Assembly: GCF_025837155.1 (NCBI RefSeq)
Contig: NZ_CP107549.1
Span: 2,480,001 to 2,544,000 of the forward strand
DNA: 64,000 nt
Origin: Pseudomonas sp. Z8(2022)
GTDB taxonomy: Bacteria; Pseudomonadota; Gammaproteobacteria; Pseudomonadales; Pseudomonadaceae
Reading direction: 5' to 3'
Shown one piece after another: positions 55,256 to 64,000 of the stretch. A program made the position numbers and the translations under genes. The notes below the pieces were generated by a model. It made no database searches. It saw only the letters and a list, made by a program, of their open reading frames with translations, and was not told where the DNA came from. Position 1 is the first letter of the stretch. Each line of letters starts with the position of its first letter.

Positions 55256-55257
55256 AT

Positions 55258-56667
55258 TCAGTCCTCCACCACCCAGGTGTCCTTGGTACCGCCGCCTTGC
55301 GACGAGTTGACTACCAGCGAACCTTCACGCAGTGCCACACGCGTCAGGCCGCCAGGTACCAGACGGGTTTCACGGCCTGTCAGGACGAACGGGCGCAGGT
55401 CGATATGACGCGGGGCGATGCCGCGCTCGACGAAGGTCGGGCAGGTCGACAGGCTCAGCGTCGGCTGGGCGATGTAGGCCTCCGGGCGGGCCTTGAGGCG
55501 TTCGCGGAAGGCCTCGATCTCGGCCTTGCTCGCAGACGGACCGACCAGCATGCCGTAGCCGCCGGAACCCTGGGTTTCCTTGACCACCAGCTCGGACAGG
55601 TTGGCCAGCACGTGGGACAGCTCCTCCGGCTTGCGGCACTGCCAGGTCGGCACGTTCTTGAGGATCGGTTCCTCGTCGAGGTAAAAGCGGATCATGTCGC
55701 CGACATAGGGGTAGATCGACTTGTCGTCGGCCACGCCGGTGCCGATGGCGTTTGCCAGCACCACGTTGCGCGAGCGATAGGCCGACAGCAGGCCGGCGAC
55801 GCCGAGCATGGACTCCGGGTTGAAGGCCAGCGGATCGAGGAAGGCGTCGTCGAGGCGGCGGTAGATCACATCCACCTGACGCGCACCGGCGGTGGTGCGC
55901 ATGTAGACCTTGTCGTCGCGCACGAACAGGTCGGCGCCCTCCACCAGCTCGACGCCCATCTCGCGGGCGAGGAAGGCGTGCTCGAAGTAGGCACTGTTGA
56001 AGCGACCCGGCGTCAGCACCACCACCGTGGGGTTGTCCAGCGGGCTGGAGCTTTTCAACGCGTCGAGCAGCAGGTCCGGGTAATGATCCACCGGGGCCAC
56101 GCGCTGCGCGGCGAACAGTTCCGGGAACAGGCGCATCATCATCTTGCGGTCTTCGAGCATGTAGCTGACGCCGCTGGGTGTGCGCAGGTTGTCTTCCAGC
56201 ACGTAATAGCTGCCGTCGCCATCACGCACCAGGTCGACCCCGGCGATATGCGCATAGATATCGCGGTGCAGGTCCAGGCCCTGCATGGCCATCTGATAGC
56301 CCTCGTTGGCCAGCACCTGTTCGGCGGGGATGATGCCGGCCTTGAGAATACGCTGGCCGTGATAGAGGTCGGCGAGGAACATGTTCAGCGCCTGTACGCG
56401 CTGGATGCAGCCGCGCTCGACGATGCGCCATTCGCTGGCCGGAATGGCGCGCGGGATGATGTCGAAGGGAATCAGGCGTTCGGTGCCCTGGTCATCCCCA
56501 TAGAGGGTGAAGGTGATGCCGGCGCGGTGGAACAGCAGGTCGGCTTCCCGTCGGCGCTGGGCCAGCAGATCGTCCGGCGTATCTGCCAGCCAGCGGGCAA
56601 ATTCGCGGTAGTGCGGACGGATTGCGCCGCTCGCGTCATACATCTCATCATAAAAGGTGCGGGCCAT
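55258..56667 (-). CDS. Circularly permuted ATP-grasp protein (DUF404/DUF407)
   Basis: A 469-residue protein of the permuted ATP-grasp type 2 group. Segments include FDIIPRAIPASEW, YYVLEDNLRTPSGVSYMLE (metal and ATP ligands), DVIYRRLDDAFLDPL and VVKETQGSGGYGMLVGP (a glycine-rich loop), with RPFVLTGRETRLVPGGLTRVAL near the C-terminus. ATP-grasp enzymes make amide or peptide bonds through acyl phosphates; this group is predicted to build peptides. First gene of the three-gene operon, with AAGGAG before the ATG and a sigma-54-like promoter ~40 bases upstream. Confidence 0.9.
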   Translation of the reverse strand: MARTFYDEMYDASGAIRPHYREFARWLADTPDDLLAQRRREADLLFHRAGITFTLYGDDQGTERLIPFDIIPRAIPASEWRIVERGCIQRVQALNMFLADLYHGQRILKAGIIPAEQVLANEGYQMAMQGLDLHRDIYAHIAGVDLVRDGDGSYYVLEDNLRTPSGVSYMLEDRKMMMRLFPELFAAQRVAPVDHYPDLLLDALKSSSPLDNPTVVVLTPGRFNSAYFEHAFLAREMGVELVEGADLFVRDDKVYMRTTAGARQVDVIYRRLDDAFLDPLAFNPESMLGVAGLLSAYRSRNVVLANAIGTGVADDKSIYPYVGDMIRFYLDEEPILKNVPTWQCRKPEELSHVLANLSELVVKETQGSGGYGMLVGPSASKAEIEAFRERLKARPEAYIAQPTLSLSTCPTFVERGIAPRHIDLRPFVLTGRETRLVPGGLTRVALREGSLVVNSSQGGGTKDTWVVED

Positions 56668-56703
56668 GCCGTACTCCTTGTCACCCGGACTTGCAGCCTC
56701 TTC

Positions 56704-56719
56704 TGCAAGGCCCGAGCCA
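56704..56719 (-). promoter_or_regulatory. Sigma-54 promoter candidate of the ATP-grasp/alpha-E/transglutaminase operon
   Basis: The minus strand reads TGGCTCGGGCCTTGCA, one mismatch from TGGCACGnnnnTTGCW with correct GG-GC spacing. The predicted start is near 56692, 25 bases before the ATG. The downstream part overlaps an inverted repeat CTTGCAG/CTGCAAG (56690-56709). Confidence 0.6.
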
Positions 56720-56770
56720 GCACCATTAATCCTTAAATTTCAAACAGTTAAACAACCCATTAGAAGACCG

Positions 56771-56787
56771 CGCACCATCATGGCGCA
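56771..56787. promoter_or_regulatory. NtrC-like binding site
   Basis: CGCACCATCATGGCGCA is a near-palindrome matching the NtrC consensus TGCACCannntGGTGCA at all but about two positions. It lies ~60 bp upstream of the -24 element, a usual enhancer position. A second palindrome, GCGCCA-CGCC-TGGCGC (56835-56850), has atypical spacing. Confidence 0.5.
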
Positions 56788-56892
56788 TGAGAGATGTTTG
56801 CCTCATGAGGCTCCGCCCCATTGCGTGGCACAAGGCGCCACGCCTGGCGCAGGCGACTGGCCGATATAGGCAGCGAAAAACGCCCAGCCCGG

Positions 56893-57567
56893 TCAGTCTG
56901 GCCGCAGACGCTCGGCGATGATCTGAACTGCGCTATCGAGGTGTTGCGTATGGCTGAAGCCGGACGCCTTGAGCGGCTTGAGATCGTGATCCGCGGCTTG
57001 CAGCCAGTGCACTTCGATGGCCGGTGACAGATCGTAGCCAGCGACGGCCTGACGATTGCCCAGCGCGTCACGCTCCCCCTGAATGATCAGGGTCGGCGTG
57101 CGCAGCTCGGCCATATGGACGACTCGTGGTTTTTCCGGCTTGCCGGCTGCGTAGAACGGATAGCCCAGGCAGATCAGCGCAGAGGCGCCCAGTTCGTCGG
57201 CCAGCAGGCTGGCCATGCGCCCGCCCATGGATTTGCCGCCGATCGCCAGCGGCCCTGCGACCCGTTGGCGCACCTGGGCATAGACGTCACGCCATTGCTG
57301 CAGCAGTTGTGCCTGTGGGTTTGGCGGCCGTTTGCGCCCGTCCAGCCGCCGCTGCGCCATATAGGCGAACTCGAAACGCACCACCCGCACGCCGCGTGCC
57401 GCAAGGCCCTGAGCCATGTGCTGCATGAACGGGCTGTCCATCGGCGCGCCTGCGCCATGCGCCAGGATCAGGGTCGCCTCTGCCCCCTGCGGCGCATCGT
57501 CCCACAGCCAGGGTAGTCCCGACTCACATTGACCGGCGTCAATAAACCCAGATGGCCCTTTGCTCAT
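56893..57567 (-). CDS. Alpha/beta-fold hydrolase (KANL3/Tex30-like)
   Basis: A 224-residue alpha/beta hydrolase. The nucleophile is Ser113 in GGKSMGGR, the oxyanion region [16 protein letters not shown] is typical of this group, and the acid/base residues are in QGERDALG and ADHDLKP. The substrate is unknown. It is divergent from the first cco operon; its first codons contain an Anr-type box that probably belongs to that operon. Confidence 0.82.
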   Translation of the reverse strand: MSKGPSGFIDAGQCESGLPWLWDDAPQGAEATLILAHGAGAPMDSPFMQHMAQGLAARGVRVVRFEFAYMAQRRLDGRKRPPNPQAQLLQQWRDVYAQVRQRVAGPLAIGGKSMGGRMASLLADELGASALICLGYPFYAAGKPEKPRVVHMAELRTPTLIIQGERDALGNRQAVAGYDLSPAIEVHWLQAADHDLKPLKASGFSHTQHLDSAVQIIAERLRPD

Positions 57568-57570
57568 GCT
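57529..57570 (+). promoter_or_regulatory. Anr/FNR-type promoter of the first cco operon
   Basis: TTGACCGGCGTCAA (57529-57542) is a perfect TTGAC-N4-GTCAA palindrome, differing from TTGATnnnnATCAA by one symmetric change in each half. A start near 57577 would be 41.5 bp from its centre, and CATGCT (57565-57570) sits at -12 to -7. The box lies within the divergent hydrolase coding sequence. Confidence 0.55.
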
Positions 57571-57620
57571 TGCCTCGCGTCGATATCCGTGGTGTTCGTG
57601 GCCTGCTCATGCCTGCGGCG

Positions 57621-57653
57621 CCACGGTTATCGGCCGCTCTGCCATAACCGTGG
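57621..57653 (+). promoter_or_regulatory. Inverted repeat in the ccoN leader
   Basis: Perfect 10-bp arms CCACGGTTAT (57621-57630) and ATAACCGTGG (57644-57653) with a 13-base loop, ending 14 bases before the ccoN ATG. The right arm is repeated as AACCGTGG (61151-61158) just before the second ccoN. Confidence 0.5.
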
Positions 57654-57667
57654 ATGGAAGCCCAGAC

Positions 57668-59106
<1,439 letters not shown>

Positions 59107-59107
<1 letters not shown>

Positions 59108-59715
59108 TGAAACACGAGATTCTCGAGAAGAATATCGGCCTGATGGCCCTGGTGATGATCCTCGCGGTCAGCATCGGCGGCCTGACCCAGATCGTCCCGC
59201 TGTTCTTCCAGGACGTCACCAATGAGCCGGTGGAAGGCATGAAGCCCTACACCGCGCTGCAGCTGGAAGGCCGCGACATCTACATCCGCGAAGGCTGCGT
59301 CGGCTGCCATTCGCAGATGGTCCGCCCGTTCCGTGCCGAGACCGAGCGTTACGGCCACTACTCCGTCGCTGGCGAAAGCGTCTGGGATCACCCCTTCCTG
59401 TGGGGTTCCAAGCGTACCGGCCCGGACCTGGCCCGCGTCGGCGGCCGCTACTCGGACGAGTGGCATCGCGCCCACCTGTACAACCCGCGCAACGTCGTGC
59501 CGGAGTCGATCATGCCCGCCTACCCCTGGCTGGTGGAGCAGAGCCTCGACGGCAAGGACACCGCCAAGAAGATGAGCGCTCTGCGCACTCTGGGCGTGCC
59601 CTACAACGACGAGGACATCGCCGGCGCTGGCGAGGCAGTCAAGGGCAAGAGCGAGATGGACGCCCTGGTCGCCTACCTGCAGGTGCTCGGCACCGCCGTG
59701 AAGAACAAGAGGTGA
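59107..59715 (+). CDS. ccoO: cbb3-type cytochrome c oxidase subunit II
   Basis: A 202-residue membrane-anchored monoheme cytochrome c. It has an N-terminal helix ([19 protein letters not shown]) and the heme site CVGCH (Cys64, Cys67, His68), with a methionine ligand probably in [10 protein letters not shown]. It passes electrons from CcoP to CcoN. It overlaps ccoN and is followed by ccoQ. A 160-bp stretch is almost identical to the second ccoO. Confidence 0.95.
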
Positions 59716-59720
59716 GCGCC

Positions 59721-59900
59721 ATGTTCGAGCTTATCGATATCGGCACCCTGCGCGGCCTAGGCACCGCGCTGGTTCTGATCGCCTTCACCGCCGTCACCCT
59801 CTGGGCCTACAGCGGCAAACGCCGCGACGCCTTCGCCGAAGCGGCCAACCTGCCCTTCGCCGATGAGCAAAAGCCCGCCGTTTCGAGGATCCAAGCATGA
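59721..59900 (+). CDS. ccoQ: cbb3-type oxidase small subunit CcoQ
   Basis: A 59-residue single-span protein ([22 protein letters not shown]..., then the [20 protein letters not shown] tail). CcoQ stabilises the assembled oxidase. It lies five bases after ccoO, and its stop overlaps the ccoP start (ATGA at 59897-59900). Confidence 0.92.
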   Translation: MFELIDIGTLRGLGTALVLIAFTAVTLWAYSGKRRDAFAEAANLPFADEQKPAVSRIQA

Positions 59901-60823
59901 CCACCTTCTGGAGCTGGTACATCACCCTGCTGACCGTGGGTTCGCTGGTTGCGCTGTTCTGGCTGATCTTCGCCACCCGCAAGAGCGAAGTGCACAAGAA
60001 CCCGACCGAGCAGACCATGGGCCACGCCTTCGACGGCATCGAGGAGTATGACAACCCACTGCCGAAGTGGTGGTTCATGCTGTTCGTCGGCACCCTGGTG
60101 TTTTCCGTTGGCTACCTGCTGCTCTACCCGGGCCTGGGCAACTTCAAGGGCCTGCTGCCGGGCTATGACGATGGCTGGACCCAGGTCAACCAGTGGCAGC
60201 GCGAAATGGATCGTGCCGATGAACTGTACGGTCCGATCTTCGCCAAATACGCCGCCATGCCGATCGAGGAAGTGGCGAAGGACGAGCGCGCGCTGAAAAT
60301 GGGCGGTCGCCTGTTCGCCTCCAACTGCTCGGTTTGCCACGGCTCCGATGCCAAGGGCAGCTACGGCTTCCCCAACCTGGCCGACAGCAGCTGGCGCTGG
60401 GGCGGCGAGCCGGAGACCATCAAGACCACCATCATGCATGGCCGTATCGGCGTAATGCCGGCACAAGGCCCGATGATCGGCGAAGATGGCGTACGTAACG
60501 TCGCTGCCTACGTCCTCACCGAGCTGGCTGGCCGCGAGCTGCCGGAAGGCACCGAGGCTGACATCGACGCCGGCAAGCAGATCTTCGCCACCCTGTGCTC
60601 CGCCTGCCACACCCCGGCCGGCACCGGCATGCCGGCGATGGGCGCGCCGAATCTGACTCAGCCGAGCGCATTCATCTACGGCAGCAGCTTCGCGCAACTG
60701 CAACAGACCATCCGTTATGGTCGCAGCGGCAACATGCCGGCTCAGGGCGATTTCCTCGGCAACGACAAGGCTCACCTGCTGGCCGCCTACGTGCTCAAGC
60801 TGAGCCAGGGCGACACCAAGTAA
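59897..60823 (+). CDS. ccoP: cbb3-type cytochrome c oxidase subunit III
   Basis: A 308-residue membrane-anchored diheme cytochrome c with two N-terminal helices ([39 protein letters not shown]). The heme sites are CSVCH (Cys144, Cys147, His148) and CSACH (Cys234, Cys237, His238). It takes electrons from soluble cytochrome c. It lacks a 23-residue segment present between helix 2 and the first heme domain in the second CcoP. Confidence 0.95.
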   Translation: MTTFWSWYITLLTVGSLVALFWLIFATRKSEVHKNPTEQTMGHAFDGIEEYDNPLPKWWFMLFVGTLVFSVGYLLLYPGLGNFKGLLPGYDDGWTQVNQWQREMDRADELYGPIFAKYAAMPIEEVAKDERALKMGGRLFASNCSVCHGSDAKGSYGFPNLADSSWRWGGEPETIKTTIMHGRIGVMPAQGPMIGEDGVRNVAAYVLTELAGRELPEGTEADIDAGKQIFATLCSACHTPAGTGMPAMGAPNLTQPSAFIYGSSFAQLQQTIRYGRSGNMPAQGDFLGNDKAHLLAAYVLKLSQGDTK

Positions 60824-60834
60824 CCTCCCGCCTC

Positions 60835-60861
60835 ACCGGCGACCGATTCACGGTCGCCGGT
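60835..60861 (+). terminator. Hairpin after the first cco operon
   Basis: Perfect 11-bp arms ACCGGCGACCG (60835-60845) and CGGTCGCCGGT (60851-60861) with a five-base loop, followed by CCCTCCTTATAT. The tail is only moderately T-rich. Confidence 0.6.
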
Positions 60862-62610
<1,749 letters not shown>

Positions 62611-62611
<1 letters not shown>

Positions 62612-63219
62612 TGAAACACGAAATCATCGAGAAGAATATCGGCCTGATGGCGCTGCTGATGGTGATTGCCGTCAGCATCGGTGGCCTGACCCAGATCGTC
62701 CCGCTGTTCTTCCAGGACGTCACCAATGAGCCGGTGGAAGGCCTCAAGCCCTACACCGCCATGCAACTGGAAGGTCGCGATATCTACATCCGCGAGGGCT
62801 GCGTCGGCTGCCACTCGCAGATGATCCGCCCGTTCCGCGCCGAAACCGAGCGTTACGGCCACTACTCCGTCGCTGGCGAAAGCGTCTGGGATCACCCCTT
62901 CCTGTGGGGTTCCAAGCGTACCGGCCCGGACCTGGCCCGCGTCGGCGGCCGTTACTCGGACGAGTGGCATCGCGCCCACCTGTACAACCCGCGCAACGTC
63001 GTGCCTGAGTCGAAGATGCCCGCCTACCCCTGGCTGGTGGAGAACAAGCTCGACGGTCGCGACACCGCCAAGAAGATGGAAGTCATGCGTGGCTTCGGCA
63101 TCCCCTACACCGACGAAGATATCGCCGGTGCCCGCGATGCCGTGAAGGGCAATACCGAAATGGACGCGCTGGTCGCGTACCTGCAGGTTCTCGGCACTTC
63201 CATCAAGAACAAACGGTAA
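62611..63219 (+). CDS. ccoO: cbb3-type cytochrome c oxidase subunit II (second operon)
   Basis: A 202-residue monoheme cytochrome c with one N-terminal membrane helix and CVGCH (residues 64-68). It is co-linear with the first CcoO without gaps; differences cluster in the N-terminal helix and the last ~50 residues. Electron transfer role as in the first operon. It starts on the ccoN stop (TGATG), and ccoQ follows after six bases. Confidence 0.95.
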
Positions 63220-63225
63220 GACGCT

Positions 63226-63414
63226 ATGGACATCGGGATGATTCGCGGCATCGGCACGGCGGTGGTTTTCATCGCCTTCATCGGCGTAGTGCTCTGGGCT
63301 TACAGCAGCAAGCGCAAGTCGAGCTTCGACGAAGCTGCCAACCTGCCCTTCGCTGACGATCCCAAGCCCGAGTCCAAGCGCGATCAGGACTCTTCCAGGA
63401 GCAATAACCAATGA
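63226..63414 (+). CDS. ccoQ: cbb3-type oxidase small subunit CcoQ (second operon)
   Basis: A 62-residue single-span protein ([26 protein letters not shown]) with a charged tail carrying [10 protein letters not shown] as in the first copy. The stop overlaps the ccoP start (ATGA at 63411-63414). Confidence 0.92.
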   Translation: MDIGMIRGIGTAVVFIAFIGVVLWAYSSKRKSSFDEAANLPFADDPKPESKRDQDSSRSNNQ

Positions 63415-64000
63415 CCACGTTCTGGAGTTGGTACGTAACCATTCTGTCTCTGGGCACCATCTTCGCCCTGACCTGGCTGATCTTCGGCACTCGCAAGGGT
63501 CAGCGCCAGGAAACCACCGAAGAAACCGTCGGCCACAGCTTCGACGGCATCGAGGAGTATGACAACCCGCTGCCGAAGTGGTGGTTCATGCTGTTCGTCG
63601 CCACCATCGTCTTCGCCCTCGGCTACCTCGCCCTGTACCCGGGCCTGGGTAACTTCAAAGGCCTGCTGCCGGGCTACGACTATGTCGACAACGAAAAGCA
63701 GACGCCTTTCGCTGCCGGCGTACAGATCGCTGACGGCTCCATGCGTCACGCAGGCTGGACCGGCGTGCATCAGTGGGAAAAGGAAATGGCGCGCGCCGAT
63801 GAGCAATACGGCCCGCTGTTCGCCAAGTACGCCGCCATGCCGATCGAGGAAGTGGCCAAGGACGAGCAGGCCCTGAAAATGGGTGGCCGCCTGTTCGCTT
63901 CCAACTGCTCGGTCTGCCACGGTTCCGATGCCAAGGGCAGCTACGGCTTCCCCAACCTGACCGACACCGAATGGCGTTGGGGTGGCGAGCCGGAAACCAT
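63411..64000 (+). CDS. ccoP: cbb3-type cytochrome c oxidase subunit III (second operon, 5' part)
   Basis: The first 196 codons of CcoP, cut by the window end. Two N-terminal helices are followed by the first heme site CSVCH; the second heme domain lies beyond 64000. Compared with the first CcoP it carries a 23-residue insertion between GLLPGYD and the GW-x-x-x-x-QW segment (about 63681-63750), including a hydrophilic [10 protein letters not shown] stretch. Identification is certain from co-linearity with the first copy. Confidence 0.93.
   Translation, partial: MTTFWSWYVTILSLGTIFALTWLIFGTRKGQRQETTEETVGHSFDGIEEYDNPLPKWWFMLFVATIVFALGYLALYPGLGNFKGLLPGYDYVDNEKQTPFAAGVQIADGSMRHAGWTGVHQWEKEMARADEQYGPLFAKYAAMPIEEVAKDEQALKMGGRLFASNCSVCHGSDAKGSYGFPNLTDTEWRWGGEPET

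Noticed and set aside
56835..56850. Second NtrC site GCGCCA-CGCC-TGGCGC
   Set aside because: Half-site spacing is one base off the NtrC pattern and the halves deviate from consensus, so it is noted but not called.

Overview
The window is a gene-dense, GC-rich chromosomal segment of a Pseudomonas-type gammaproteobacterium. The order npp/yej-fabI, ppiD-hupB-lon-clpX-clpP-tig-tRNAs-folD, cysS-glnS-ppiB-lpxH, acnB and two tandem cbb3 oxidase operons is typical of that genus. Placement in the P. mendocina/oleovorans (Ectopseudomonas) branch is an inference. There is no insertion sequence, prophage, CRISPR array or rRNA. The only interspersed repeat seen is a REP-like palindrome cluster near 34.4-34.6 kb. 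Both ends cut through genes: a peptide-binding protein on the left and the second ccoP on the right.

Layout. 1-7.3 kb: a peptide ABC importer (two tandem binding proteins, two permeases, one double ATPase) running into fabI. 7.5-9.1 kb: a phospholipase D/cardiolipin synthase-like lipoprotein. 9.1-17.6 kb, minus strand: protein quality control (ppiD, hupB, lon, clpX, clpP, tig), with a heat-shock-type promoter at lon. 17.7-18.0 kb: tRNA-Leu, tRNA-His and tRNA-Arg. 18.3 kb: folD. 19.2-25.2 kb: a six-gene ABC importer in the order of the rhizobial glycerol system glpSTPQUV, divergent from a sigma-54 enhancer-binding regulator. 27.2-29.9 kb: an EamA exporter divergent from an Lrp-type regulator followed by a class C beta-lactamase. 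29.9-37 kb: cysS, glnS, ppiB, lpxH, miaE, a universal stress protein with an Anr-type promoter, and a DUF1289 protein. 37-45.4 kb: acnB, nasS-nasT behind a sigma-54-like promoter, a PLP decarboxylase, alaC and two small membrane proteins. 45.4-51.1 kb: a class I amidotransferase, several very small proteins, a thiolase/multifunctional beta-oxidation operon, and a hairpin-rich stretch ahead of a 31-residue membrane peptide. 51.2-57.6 kb: an AEC transporter, a c-type cytochrome with a VOC protein, the permuted ATP-grasp/alpha-E/transglutaminase operon, and an alpha/beta hydrolase. 57.7-64 kb: two ccoNOQP operons in tandem.

Regulatory logic read from the DNA. Three transcription units carry sigma-54 -24/-12 elements: the glycerol-type importer, nasST and the ATP-grasp/transglutaminase operon. 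The last also has an NtrC-like palindrome upstream, suggesting nitrogen control. Two units carry Anr/FNR-type boxes at class II spacing: the universal stress gene and the first cco operon, whose box lies inside the coding region of the divergent hydrolase gene. The two ATPases of the glycerol-type importer have complementary motif losses that predict one canonical and one degenerate ATP site. All regulatory calls are motif inspections without experimental support.
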